Source: Diorhabda sublineata
Lineage: Eukaryota; Arthropoda; Insecta; Coleoptera; Chrysomelidae
Length of the DNA stretch: 64,000 bases
Direction: 5' to 3'
NCBI RefSeq assembly: GCF_026230105.1
Contig: NC_079479.1
Coordinates: 35,805,385-35,869,384 of the forward strand
The notes under the pieces were generated by a model, which was given only the letters and a program-made list of their open reading frames with translations, searched no databases and was not told where the DNA came from. Made by a program: the position numbers and the translations under genes. Below are positions 38,655 to 50,800 of this stretch, piece after piece. The stretch's first letter is position 1; each line of letters starts with the position of its first letter.

Positions 38655-39905
38655 CTGCAATAAAAAACCACCACTGAATTTGTACAATTTAAAATTTACG
38701 TCACTAGATACAAAATTTATCAATTATGTTCCTTTATACAAACTTTTCTCACTATATTTTCAATACTGTTATGATATATTGTTGCTTTTTCATACTCGAA
38801 AATATCTGGTTACAAATTTTCAACAAAACAGATAAATAATTACCACAATACATATAATTACATTCAAAGGATTACTAATGGATGCAATTAAAAATGAAAT
38901 TCCAAAACATTATTATCTAAAAGTACTCAAAAACGATGTTTTTCAATATATAACCTCAAAAATTTCACAGCCATGTTGTGATGGGCCGAATCCGACCCTG
39001 TAATCGGAAATAATAAAGTTTTATTACTACAATAAATAAATTCAAACAAGTTTTATCTATACAATAATTTATTGTTTTAAATTTGGTAACGGTATGTGTA
39101 TAATTTTCGTTACTTCAAAACCCTTATTCAGCATCATCGCGAAACTATTTAATTAGTATTACTAGCAGAAAATAACCAATAAAAAAGTAAATATTGATTT
39201 TAAACGTTGCATAAATAGTAATTTAAATCTGTTTACGGCTATAATTAGTTAAATCATTCGTTTAATTACTTTTATTTAATAAATAAATCTATTAATCTTT
39301 ACGCCTTTGTCATTATACAAGAAATTTGTAAATTTAATGATTCACGCTAATAAAATAACTGATTGGTATGTCTAGAGATGGGAATTTCTACTTGCACCTG
39401 TACGTGATTAAAAATAACAGTTTTTCTAACTAAATTCTACAAGTATAGAGATGGGAATAACGGTACTGATTTCATTTCGTTTTGAGTTCAATATTTCCGT
39501 ATTAATACCGAAAATAAACTTAAATTGAGTAATTTTACAATAGATCTAACAATTACATTCGAACGATGTTGTTTTCATAATAATTTTTTATCGCAAATAA
39601 AAAACTGCACGATGATGTAAATCGTTGATATCGTTTATCGATTCGGCAACTTTATTAGCAAAATAAAGATAAAATTATATAACCAAAGATAAAAAAAAGA
39701 TGATGTACATAATAAATATTTATAATATTAACCAGAGATTGTGATTTTTAGTAGTTTAACTAACCTAATTTGCTAAATAGAAAGGCTTGTTCTATATAAT
39801 TACCATTAGAAGAATAATTGAAACTAAAAGTGAAATTTAAATTATAGAATAATTTAAAACGCTTATAATACAACTTATTTCTAATAAATACATAACATTA
39901 CTCAC
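38655..39905. other. Probable 5' UTR intron of acyltransferase B
   Basis: AT-rich sequence between the coding exon acceptor (38655) and a strong minus-strand donor at 39905. It holds a pair of AGAGATGGGAAT motifs at about 39370-39460 that relate to the foldback element at 2080-2155. No coding exon was recognised. Confidence 0.45.
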
Positions 39906-40209
39906 CTTATTACTTTAAAGAACTTATATATCGTTCTAAAAAAATCGTTATTTAAATTTATTTTGAAAGAATAGTGTTATAACTTCACGTTTCATGTAGT
40001 TTAGAATTTGCACACGATAAAACACTTATTTATCTAACTAAACTACTAATAAAAACCACTCACTCGGAAAATAAATTGTCGATCTCTTAAAAAAGTAATT
40101 GTGCAATTCAAAGACATTCGCTTAACGCTTAGTGAGATGTTACAAACAGTGCAAACAAACTCAATGTCAAAGCGACTACCCAAAATGCTGGTATATATAT
40201 ATATATATG
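39906..40209 (-). promoter_or_regulatory. Candidate promoter and non-coding exon of acyltransferase B
   Basis: A (TA)n run at about 40192-40209 could act as a TATA element for minus-strand transcription starting near 40165. The minus-strand sequence then reaches AATAAG followed by GTGAGT (donor at 39905). This is inference from spacing and splice-site quality; the (TA)n run may be only a microsatellite. Confidence 0.35.
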
Positions 40210-41177
40210 GAATCACTCACGAATGCGCGGGAACTATTAAAAATTGTATCTACACTGTTATTAATTTGTAATAAACAAAAAATATTGAGCTATTGTTCGT
40301 AATATACAACGAGAATAATCTAGATCACAAGTTTATTATAAATTGGCCTAAATAAAGGAACATTTATATTAAGATTTTTATCTTCTTTAAATTGTTTAAG
40401 CAATGTTGCCAGGTTTACTTTTTATATTCTACATAAATCATTCCACATATGTCGACGATTTTGATATCGTTTCTTATCATCTTCGTTGATTAATTTAATC
40501 ATAAGTTATTTTTCAATAGCGTATTATCTAATAAATTTGTTTTTAACGGCTAGAATCAATTCAGAATTAATAAAGAACCCATAGACAAAGTAGATTATTA
40601 TCTATGATCTTAATCTGATCATTTTTGGTGCTGTTTTCAAAACTTTTCCGCTTAATACAATCCATACATCAAAAATAAGTTATTTAGATGAAATTTCTGT
40701 GAAATATTACCAACGATAAATTAATTAACGTTTTAGAAATATATATTTAAGGTATAAGCTGTAGGATCATAGAAATATAGTACAAGACTGTGTTATTCGT
40801 ATATTTTCTATGTTGAAAAGTTTTGCCAACTTTAGAAAGAAAAAGCCCCTGGTCCAAGATAGAGTATTTTAGTTTTACTGTACGTTGATTGGTGGCATGA
40901 GTTAAAGGAATAGAAGAAGTATTTGACAGAGATAACTAAATCTCATCGAATTCGCAGTCTATGATCGAGCTTAAAATGGCGTCATAGTTGATATTAATGG
41001 AGACATAATTTTATGGATATACCTCGTATTTGAATCAGTTGTTAAAAAACCACTATTTTGTTGGAAATAAGAAAAATGGCAAACAACCAGAAATAATTTT
41101 GTAATATTACCAATAATAAAAAGAAGTTTTGTTTTAAAATCGTTTATTTAACGTGTATCTACAAATATTAAATAAAT
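40210..41177. other. Intergenic, nothing recognised
   Basis: AT-rich DNA between the acyltransferase B promoter region and the NDUFB9 3' end. The only feature seen is the minus-strand polyadenylation signal of NDUFB9 at 41143-41148 (TTTATT on the plus strand) and one GTTGCCA word near 40405. Confidence 0.4.
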
Positions 41178-41728
41178 TTAATGTGGGGTAAAAGTTGAAT
41201 CTTTTCCATATTTTTCTTCCCAAAGTTTGACATATTCTTTTTTCCTCTGTTCCCTTCTGGCAAAATATTCAGGATATTGAGCTTTTTCCAGAGGATGCCA
41301 GTAGTCTAATACCCAATCCGGAGGTGGTACTTCTCTTCCATAAGCTACACCTCCAGGAGATTCGGGAACTGTAATACATTATTCCTATAAAAACTTGTAA
41401 AGCGACATAGACAGAATCATAACTCACATTTTCGTGGGTGCCAGTGTTGTTTGTCGAATAACTCAGCTTCTCCTTTGGCAATTAAATCTTTAGCAATTCT
41501 GATATCGGAAATTTTTTTGTTTTCGTCGAATCTTTGTCTCATCAATACAGCGTAGTATCTGTAAACTTCTCTAAAAAAATAAAAGCAGTGTATAAATTAT
41601 ATAACATAATCTGATCTAATATTTATATACCTACGATCGTACCAATTTTCTAGCATGCGAAGAGACCTTTTATACAAACTTTGAACTCTCGCTTTATGAG
41701 TTATCAAACCCGTTAAAGAACCCGACAT
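41178..41728 (-). CDS. NDUFB9: NADH dehydrogenase (complex I) B22 subunit, NDUFB9
   Basis: Accessory subunit of mitochondrial respiratory complex I, an LYR-family protein of the membrane arm. Exons: 41631-41728, 41428-41570 and 41178-41368; 432 nt, 143 residues, phases consistent. N-terminus MSGSLTGLITHKARVQSLYK carries the LYR-like motif (SLYKRSLRMLENWY). Later blocks are typical of the family: VYRYYAVLMRQRFDENK, FPESPGGVAYGREVPPPDWV, and DYWHPLEKAQYPEYFARREQ. It is slightly shorter than the human protein (179). It lies upstream of acyltransferase B on the same strand but with its own polyadenylation signal. Confidence 0.95.
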
Positions 41729-42333
41729 TATTTTATATTAAATAATATTATTTAATTAATATTATGACACTGACACACTACATATGATTATACGTGACAA
41801 TTGACATTTAATTTAACCATAGAATACTTGTATTTAGAACAAGTCAATAGAGAAATATCATAATAATACAAGTCATAGAAAAACTTGTAAATTGAAATTA
41901 TAGCTTCGAATTTTATTTTATTAGTGAATTTTCAGTGATGGAATAGTAAAAATTGTCATTTTGTTTTATTTTTCTCAACTTTTTAACAAAAACGTTGTAT
42001 GTTATCATTCTTCTTTTTTATTCTTGTGTGTCTTTTGTCAATACTGTCTTTAATCAATAATAAAACGTGTATGAATTAATAACTAGAAATCTAAATAGTC
42101 ATTATATACCGACCAAAAGTAAAATAATCAAAGCCCTGCAGATATAATATTTCTTTTGTTAATATTTTTATTTATGCCAGCAGTGATCTAAACCAGAAAT
42201 AAAAAATTAATTTTACAAGGAATAATTTACATAAACCGTCTATAAAATTAAGGGTTTGCGATGTTCCAAATAAGGACATATTTTAATTAAAATAATCATT
42301 TATTTATAAAGAAACCAATTTCTAAAAATATTT
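41729..42333. other. Intergenic between NDUFB9 and mtSSB
   Basis: About 600 bp containing the NDUFB9 promoter (minus strand) and the mtSSB 3' end; TTTATT at 42299-42304 is the mtSSB polyadenylation signal, 30 bp after its stop. No further element recognised. Confidence 0.4.
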
Positions 42334-42923
42334 TTATTGTTGTGAATTAAAGAAAATAACATCATCAGCTGCTATAGCTGTTGTTGTTCTCGGTTTTCCA
42401 TCTTCACCGCGGACTTCTCCATAAGTAATTCTACCATTAACGTGAACTCTCTGACCTTTCTTTAGGTAATTGAGTATAGTTTCTCGAAGACCTGGTTTAA
42501 AACAAACTATTCTATGCCATTCAGTCCTTTGCATAAATTCGCCGGATTCGTATCTATAATTAGTATGTGTTGCTAAAGAAAAAACTGCAATCGGATGTTC
42601 TTCTGTACCTTTTTTCTGAGGATCTGCCCCTACTCTACCAAGCAATTGAACTGAATTTATTGCTTAAATAGAATAGAGAACATCAGTACGTAATTAATCA
42701 AAAATATTAACATTATATCAACAATCAATATGCTCGATTAAAAATTACACAGACAAATAAACAGTTAATAGGAAAATTGTTGTAAAACGTGAATAAAACA
42801 TATAATATAACAAAAAACTGTTTAATATTTGTACTAACTTTTTTCTATTCTGGCTGGTTCCTGTGTACTAGTTGTAGCTTTACGAATTATATCTAAATAC
42901 AATATCGGTTTCTTATTTAACAT
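42334..42923 (-). CDS. mtSSB: Mitochondrial single-stranded DNA-binding protein
   Basis: OB-fold protein that coats single-stranded mitochondrial DNA and stimulates Twinkle helicase and Pol gamma. Exons: 42839-42923 and 42334-42662; 414 nt, 137 residues. The N-terminal stretch MLNKKPILYLDIIRKATTST, basic and hydroxylated, is a plausible mitochondrial targeting peptide. The mature part begins EKTINSVQLLGRVGADPQ and continues with FSLATHTNYRYESGEF, TEWHRIVCFKP and KKGQRVHVNGRITYGEV, all standard mtSSB blocks. The exon joint (AAA A then CA ATA) uses acceptor TTTAAG and restores the conserved TINSVQLLGRV. The length matches the family (about 130-150). Confidence 0.95.
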
Positions 42924-42944
42924 TGAAGATATACTTTTTAGGGC

Positions 42945-44813
42945 CTAAAATTAAAATTTGTTAATAATTAGAACGCTTATTAAAGTCAGTAACAAACCAT
43001 TTTAAAGTAAAAATCAGATCTTAATAATTTTCTACCGCCTAGTTTATTTCTTCTTCTTTTTTATTTAAAATCATATGTCAAATACATCGAATATAATGAC
43101 AGGATGATGTAAGAATACACCGTGTTAATCGAACGAACAGAGCAACTTCCAAATGTTGATAAGCATTGATCGATGTCAAAAATATTTGACAATACTTTGC
43201 AAAATTAGTCAAAATATTGAAAATCCCAATATTTCGATCACGTTTTTTATGAGATTTTGAAAAGAAAGTCGTGTATAATAGAAGCAGAGGAACAAAGTTG
43301 TAAAAAATTCTCAGTAAGTTTTTCTTGGTATATTATTCTAACAAAACACCGATAAAAACTAGTATAAATCAAATAAACAACTCCGATAATAGAACGATAT
43401 CTTCGTGGTTTGTACAAACTACTCATTTTAATTTTATTTTTTTATCAAATCTAGAAAAAAAATTAGTTTTTCGAGTCCTAGCATTAAAATTAATGTATTT
43501 TATATTGTAGGTTGCAGTGATTTCAAGGAATTATCAATGACTACTATATCTGCAGTACCATTAAAGTCGAATTTTGTAAATATTCATTCCTAAAAGTATC
43601 GCATGTTTCTGTTGCATGGATAAGTTCAGCAAATTATATAATTTGCATGAAATACATGTTTACACTGTATTATGCAGCTTAGTGCAGGTAAATGTCGATT
43701 TTTTTTCTAATTAACTGTATATAGTTCCTCGAATAGTACCTAGTTTATATTAATTCATATTTTGACTAATAGAACTTGGTGTAAATTTAAAAGATTGGGA
43801 GGAAATCCACCGAATTGACAAAAATACATGATAACTGACTTGAATTACTTTAAAAAAAGCATGGGCACTTTGTTTTAAGATAAAATAGAGTATACTGAAT
43901 GTATTTTCGTGTTTCTTTTATATAAATTTTATTTTTTGCAACAAATTAACTTTGAAAAATTAATAATTGATACATACTATAAGTATTAGAGCTAAAATAA
44001 GATTAAACCAGCATCTAATTATTAAATAATGAAAGAATTGTTATAATTTATTCGATTTTTAGATTTACATCATCATTTATGTTTGTTAGAATTATTCTTT
44101 CGATGAAAATATTTGAATTTTATCTTGTTATAGGATCTTTTTATATAAATTTGTTCAATATTTTGTAATTCTGTTCCTACCGCTCCTGTTTGTCTTTAAA
44201 ACGTGTTTAACCCCTCAAAACTTTCCTAATATCGCCCTGGGGGTCATTTTAAACTTTTCTATTTGAATATTCTACATAAAATTAATAATATTTTTAGTAT
44301 GATAGCTTAAGTATATTTATTTTCAATGAGTCAACTCAACTTTATCATAAATAACAAAATAAGGATGGTGATGATTCATTATAATGACATTCCATATCAA
44401 TTTTTTGATAATAGGTTTTATATAAAACTAAAATTATTGAAAATAGATTTTAAAGAATAGTCTCCTACGAAAATTTGTTGCTTATTGGCAAAAATTACAA
44501 CATAACAACAATTTTATTGAAGATTTCCCTAATTTATATTTTATTTTCAAAATCTGGCAACGTTGTTGAAATTGATCTCTCATGTGTAAATATACTTCAA
44601 TCATTCAATATTTTAATAACAATATAAGTACGATATTCACTACCTAACCTCATTTCTTTCTGTTTATTTAACTCTTTGAATTAAAATAGATATTATACTT
44701 ACATCTTTTTGTAATTTGATGTTTTGGCTGAAGGTTTTGACAATAAAAGTAACTAATATGTCGATAATAGTTAATTTTTTGAAAAATTGATATATAATAG
44801 TTTCAAAACTCAC
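42945..44813. other. Probable 5' UTR intron of mtSSB
   Basis: AT-rich region between an acceptor at 42945 (TTTTAG, minus strand) and a donor at 44813 (GTGAGT, minus strand). No coding exon recognised; open frames at 43325-43510 and 44664-44894 look random. Contains one GGCAACGTTG word at about 44550. Confidence 0.35.
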
Positions 44814-44940
44814 AAAACTTGAAGACGTCCATTCTTCAACATCATCATTGACAATTTGACAGTTGTTCGGCCATCTTTGCTGGGTGGCACACAATCTCTT
44901 TCGAAAAATTTGTTCCTTTTGTAAAAATTCTTAATCTCGA
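44814..44940 (-). promoter_or_regulatory. Candidate first non-coding exon and promoter of mtSSB
   Basis: A minus-strand segment containing AAGATGGCCGAAC and ending in a GTGAGT donor, consistent with a 5' leader exon. Its ATG (44874) opens only a 9-codon frame (MAELQ-like, stop at 44845), so translation would start in the next exon or this would be an upstream ORF. On the plus strand a short frame opening at 44957 begins MLHYCCNLLKVRRNACLRAL, which resembles a targeting peptide, but no continuing exon was found. Confidence 0.3.
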
Positions 44941-45316
44941 TCAAATTTATTTAAAAATGCTTCATTACTGTTGTAACTTGTTGAAAGTGAGAAGAAATGC
45001 TTGTTTAAGAGCTTTAACATGCAGTGCATATGGGTCGAAATTGTTTATAACTCCCATCATGTCAGTATTTTACATCACCGTTCAAGGTCAGACAATACAG
45101 ATGGTATTTTTTAATATTAAGATTTTTTTGTATGATTATAAAATAAACACAATGAATATTATCTATGAGACACGCCTTATATTCACTTGGATCCATTTTA
45201 TTCACATAATGCGACAAAGACAAAAATTGAAATATTATAATTAATATTCGGCAATATGGCCGACTTGTCAAAGTCACGTGTTATAGATTGGTGTATAAAG
45301 TATATAACCACAGAAC

Positions 45317-45786
45317 TAGACAAATCAGTGACCATCAAAATGTTTTAATAAATTCTGTAATTATTATAGTCAAGGTATTGATTGGTGATTGATGTAAATC
45401 AATTTTGCGGAATACAGTCACTTTATTAATTGTAAAAACTGAGAAAAAAATGTTTATGGGAAATATTTTAACCTAATTTTAATGACATTTCAACTTCAAT
45501 TTTATAAAAACACGAACACAAAATATAATTAGACAAATCAGTGACCATCAAAATGTTTTAATAAATTCTGTAATTATTATAGTCAAGGTATTGATTGGTG
45601 ATTGATGTAAATCAATTTTGCGGAATACAGTCACTTTATTAATTGTAAAAACTGAGAAAAAAACGTTTATGGGAAATATTTTAACCTAATTTTAATGACA
45701 TTTCAACTTCAATTTTATAAAAACACGAACACAAAATATAATTAGACAAATCAGTGACCATCAAAATGTTTGAATAAATTCTGAAA
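45317..45786. repeat. 213-bp tandem repeat upstream of Atg16
   Basis: The word TAGACAAATCAGTGACCATC begins at 45317, 45530 and 45743, giving two full 213-bp units and a third of about 44 bp. The two full units are almost identical. They lie just upstream of the Atg16 coding exon, in its promoter or 5' leader, and duplicate whatever sites they contain. Confidence 0.9.
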
Positions 45787-45991
45787 TAATTTAATTTGCG
45801 AATAGTGTAAATTGGAATAATTGTAATATACAGTGAACATTGTAAAAAATTGTTTACGAACTCTAGGTGATGAGTTAAAACGAGTGTTCATATAAGTGAA
45901 GTGATTTGTGGTGTGAATTAGAGTGATCAAATTAATTATTTTCTATTTTTTTTTTGTAGATTATCTAAAACCGTAGTTTTTGGACGCAACT

Positions 45992-47635
45992 ATGTACGGA
46001 AACGATGTTTTCTGGAAAAATTCGATCCTATCTCAATTGCAAGAAAGAAATAGGAGGGAAACGGATTTATTTCAAGATTTAGTGAACGAACACAACAAAT
46101 TATTTGAAAATTACAACACGCTGCACACGGAAAACATCCAATTATCGATCCAAATCGAAAAATTGAAAGGCGGGGGCGGTTTGGGATCGAAAAGTTCGAG
46201 TTTAGGCGACATCCGGTACCAGGAAAAAATCCAACAGCTCGAACGGAAACTTTTAGCGCAAGCGGAAGAACTGACGGAACTGCATAGGAGGAAAGGGGAA
46301 AACGCGCAGCAAATAATCGATTTGAACGTAGCGGTGCAGGAGAAGGAGAAAAAAATAGCGTCCAAAGACGCGATTTTGGCGGAAAACGCGGCGACGATAA
46401 TGAAATTGCAAACGGAAGCGGAAAATTTGGAAAAATCGAAAAGCGAAGTTTTGTATTTATTGGGCACCCTAAGGGACGAACACCAATCCCTCCAATTGTT
46501 GTTCTCTTCGTTGGAGGAGAAATTGAGGAAAGCCCAAGATGAAAATCGCCAATTGGTGGAAAGATTGATAAAATATAAAGCGAAAGACGCCGATCGGATG
46601 AACGAGGAAAACGACAATTTCCTGAAAAAGCGCTACGCCAAGATACAAAAGGAAATCGAGGAGGCGTGCAAGGACGCGAGGAATTCCCCGGAGGAGTTGA
46701 CCGAAGGGTGCGGCCCGTTGGGCGCGTCGAACCTGCCGGCGTGCGCCAGCGTCAAATTCGACGCGCACGAAGGCGAAGTGAGCGCCGTGAAGTGGAGCCC
46801 GTTGGAGAGGTTGCTGGCGACGGGGGGCGCCGATCGAAAAATCAAACTGTGGGAAATTTCGAAAAATTGCCGCGAGAAAAAAGCCACTTTGGTCGGTAGC
46901 AACGCTGGCGTGATGGCGATCGACTTCGATTCGACGGGATCTTTGATATTGGGAGCGTCGAACGATTACGCGACCAGAGTTTGGACGATCGCCGATCACC
47001 GATTGAAGCACACGTTAACCGGCCATTCCGGCAAAGTGATGGCGGCGAAATTTTTGGGGGAGGCGTCGAAAGTGGTGACCGGAAGTCACGATCGCACCTT
47101 GAAAATATGGGATTTGCGCAGTCGCGCCTGCATCGAAACGAAATTCGCCGGTTCGAGCTGCAACGATTTGGTGACGGTGGATAGCGCCGGTTCGATCATA
47201 ATCAGCGGTCATTTCGATAAGAGCATCCGGTTCTGGGACTGCCGGTCCGAATCGAGCGCCAACAACGTGGTTCTTAACGGTAAAGTGACGTCTCTCGATC
47301 TGACCAAAGACGCCAAATATCTAGTTTGTTGCGTGAGGGACGATACGTTGAAATTGCTCGATTTGAGGATGAATCAAGTGGTGACTTTGTTCGCTTGCGA
47401 CGGTTTTAAAGTCGGTTGCGATTATTCGAGGGCGACTTTTAGTCCGGACGGTCAATACGTCGCCGTCGGTTCGGCGGACGGTGGCGTTTATATTTGGGGC
47501 GTGAATAGCGCCAAAGTCGAAACTATACTCAAGGAACACGGTGCGGCGGTAACGGCTACGTCTTGGAATCCGTTCGGAAATTTTTTGGCCACCGTCGATA
47601 GGTCTAGGAGGGCGGTCATTTGGTCGGATATTTGA
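45992..47635 (+). CDS. Atg16: Autophagy protein 16 (ATG16L1-like), single coding exon
   Basis: Partner of the ATG12-ATG5 conjugate that directs LC3/Atg8 lipidation to the phagophore. 547 residues from ATG at 45992; an upstream in-frame TTG at 45980 is not a likely start. Residues 1-35 hold the ATG5-binding helix (FWKNSILSQLQERNRRETDL). About 75-210 is coiled coil (KIQQLERKLLAQAEEL, SLQLLFSSLEEKLRKAQDEN). From about 255 there are seven WD40 blades (HEGEVSAVKWSP, GHSGKVMAAKF, KIWDLRS, RFWDCRS, YIWGVNS, VIWSDI). The family is commonly about 600 residues, so the linker before the WD repeats is short. The coding region is uninterrupted and clearly more GC-rich than its neighbours. A 3' splice site at 45959 (TTTTTGTAG) suggests an intron in the leader. 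It looks intact and functional. Confidence 0.95.
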   Translation: MYGNDVFWKNSILSQLQERNRRETDLFQDLVNEHNKLFENYNTLHTENIQLSIQIEKLKGGGGLGSKSSSLGDIRYQEKIQQLERKLLAQAEELTELHRRKGENAQQIIDLNVAVQEKEKKIASKDAILAENAATIMKLQTEAENLEKSKSEVLYLLGTLRDEHQSLQLLFSSLEEKLRKAQDENRQLVERLIKYKAKDADRMNEENDNFLKKRYAKIQKEIEEACKDARNSPEELTEGCGPLGASNLPACASVKFDAHEGEVSAVKWSPLERLLATGGADRKIKLWEISKNCREKKATLVGSNAGVMAIDFDSTGSLILGASNDYATRVWTIADHRLKHTLTGHSGKVMAAKFLGEASKVVTGSHDRTLKIWDLRSRACIETKFAGSSCNDLVTVDSAGSIIISGHFDKSIRFWDCRSESSANNVVLNGKVTSLDLTKDAKYLVCCVRDDTLKLLDLRMNQVVTLFACDGFKVGCDYSRATFSPDGQYVAVGSADGGVYIWGVNSAKVETILKEHGAAVTATSWNPFGNFLATVDRSRRAVIWSDI

Positions 47636-47860
47636 TTCGATGTCTGATCGACCACATCTTATTTCCTTTTTATCTATTTCGATTCGAAATATTACACTTT
47701 TTCGCCGATAATTTTTCTTGTTCGATCGATCGATTTTTTCCGTTTAAACTTTTTTTTTTTTTTTTTTTTTGTTTGTCGTTGGTATATATGGAGATTTCTT
47801 ATGGTTTTTATCAACTTTTTCTTCGGTACTTCTCAATCCGTCCGGTTGGAAATCGTTGAA

Positions 47861-50800
47861 ACACGCCAATTTGGCGTTTTCGAATTCTTAACATCCATTT
47901 ATCGACGTTCCAATTGTCGGAAATAAATATTTCCGGTTTTATCGATAATTGAATCGGCGAATTTCCGGTTTTTTTCGACTAAATTTTCAATTTGCGCGAA
48001 TCAAATCACCAAAAACACGCTAATTTAGCGTTTTCATAGTCGTAGGATCCATTCATCGACGTCATAAATGTCTGAAGTGGCCATTTCCGGTTTTATCGAT
48101 AATTCAATCGGCGAATTTCCGGTTTTTTCGACTAAATTTTCAATTTGCGCGAATCAAATCACCGAAAACACGCTAATTTAGCGTTTTCATAGTCGTAGGA
48201 TCCATTCATCGACGTCATAAATGTCTGAAGTGGCCATTTCCGGTTTTATCGATAATTCAATCGGCGAATTTCCGGTTTTTTCGACTAAATTTTCAATTTG
48301 CGCGAATCAAATCACCAACAACACGCTAATTTGGCGTTTTCGAATTCTTAACATCCATTTATCGACGTTCCAATTGTCGGAAATGAATATTTCCAGTTTT
48401 ATCGATAATTGAATCGGCGAATTTCCGGTTTTTTCGACTAAATTTTCAATTTGCGCGAATCAAATCACCAAAAACACGCCAATTTAGCGTTTTCATAGTC
48501 GTAGGATCCATTCATCGACGTCATAAATGTCTGAAATGGCCATTTCCGGTTTTATCGATAATTCAATCGGCGAATTTCCGGTTTTTTCGACTAAATTTTC
48601 AATTTGCGCGACTCAAATCATCAAAAACACGCTAATTTGGCGTTTTCGAATTCTTAACATCCATTTATCGACGTTCCAATTGTCGGAAATAAATATTTCC
48701 GGTTTTATCGATAATTGAATCGGCGAATTTCCGGTTTTTTTCGACTAAATTTTCAATTTGCGCGAATCAAATCACCAAAAACACGCTAATTTAGCGTTTT
48801 CATAGTCGTAGGATCCATTCATCGACGTCATAAATGTCTGAAGTGGCCATTTCCGGTTTTATCGATAATTCAATCGGCGAATTTCCGGTTTTTTCGACTA
48901 AATTTTCAATTTGCGCGAATCAAATCACCAACAACACGCTAATTTGGCGTTTTCGAATTCTTAACATCCATTTATCGACGTTCCAATTGTCGGAAATGAA
49001 TATTTCCAGTTTTATCGATAATTGAATCGGCGAATTTCCGGTTTTTTTCGACTAAATTTTCAATTTGCGCGAATCAAATCACCAAAAACACGCTAATTTA
49101 GCGTTTTCATAGTCGTAGGATCCATTCATCGACGTCATAAATGTCTGAAGTGGCCATTTCCGGTTTTATCGATAATTCAATCGGCGAATTTCCGGTTTTT
49201 TCGACTAAATTTTCAATTTGCGCGAATCAAATCACCAACAACACGCTAATTTGGCGTTTTCGAATTCTTAACATCCATTTATCGACGTTCCAATTGTCGG
49301 AAATGAATATTTCCAGTTTTATCGATAATTGAATCGGCGAATTTCCGGTTTTTTCGACTAAATTTTCAATTTACGCGAATCAAATAATCAAAAACACGCT
49401 AATTTAGCGTTTTCATAGTCGTAGGATCCATTCATCGACGTCATAAATGTCTGAAGTGGCCATTTCCGGTTTTATCGATAATTGAATCGGCGAATTTCCG
49501 GTTTTTTCGACTAAATTTTCAAATTGCGCGAATCAAATCACCAAAAACACGCTAATTTAGCGTTTTCATAGTCGTAGAATCCATTCATCGACGTCATAAA
49601 TGTCTGAAATGGCCATTTCCGGTTTTATCGATAATTGAATCGGCGAATTTCCGATTTTTTCGACTAAATTTTCAAATTGCGCGAATCAAATCACCGAAAA
49701 CACGCTAATTTAGCGTTTTCATAGTCGTAGAATCCATTCATCGACGTCATAAATGTCTGAAATGGCCATTTCCGGTTTTATCGATAATTGAATCGGCGAA
49801 TTTCCGGTTTTTTCGACTAAATTTTCAAATTGCGCGAATCAAATCACCAAAAACACGCTAATTTAGCGTTTTCATAGTCGTAGAATCCATTCATCGACGT
49901 CATAAATGTCTGAAATGGCCATTTCCGGTTTTATCGATAATTGAATCGGCGAATTTCCGGTTTTTTCGACTAAATTTTCAAATTGCGCGAATCAAATCAC
50001 CAAAAACACGCTAATTTAGCGTTTTCATAGTCGTAGAATCCATTCATCGACGTCATAAATGTCTGAAATGGCCATTTCCGGTTTTATCGATAATTGAATC
50101 GGCGAATTTCCGGTTTTTTCGACTAAATTTTCAATTTGCGCGAATCAAATCACCGAAAACACGCTAATTTAGCGTTTTCATAGTCGTAGGATCCATTCAT
50201 CGACGTCATAAATGTCTGAAGTGGCCATTTCCGGTTTTATCGATAATTCAATCGGCGAATTTCCGGTTTTTTCGACTAAATTTTCAAATTGCGCGAATCA
50301 AATCACCAAAAACACGCTAATTTGGCGTTTTCGAATTCTTAACATCCATTTATCGACGTTCCAATTGTCGGAAATGAATATTTCCAGTTTTATCGATAAT
50401 TGAATCGGCGAATTTCCGGTTTTTTCGACTAAATTTTCAATTTACGCGAATCAAATAATCAAAAACACGCTAATTTAGCGTTTTCATAGTCGTAGGATCC
50501 ATTCATCGACGTCATAAATGTCTGAAGTGGCCATTTCCGGTTTTATCGATAATTGAATCGGCGAATTTCCGGTTTTTTCGACTAAATTTTCAATTTGCGC
50601 GAATCAAATCACCAACAACACGCTAATTTGGAGTTTTCGAATTCTTAACATCCATTTATCGACGTTCCAATTGTCGGAAATGAATATTTCCAGTTTTATC
50701 GATAATTGAATCGGCGAATTTCCGGTTTTTTCGACTAAATTTTCAATTTACGCGAATCAAATAATCAAAAACACGCTAATTTAGCGTTTTCATAGTCGTA

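Noticed and set aside
44957..45244. Open frame starting MLHYCCNLLKVRRNACLRAL as a mitochondrial protein
   Set aside because: The start resembles a targeting peptide, but the rest is unstructured, and no continuing exon or known family was recognised.
46111..47539. Several antisense and alternative-frame open frames inside Atg16
   Set aside because: They are shadows caused by the high GC and lack of stops in the Atg16 coding region; none has domain content.
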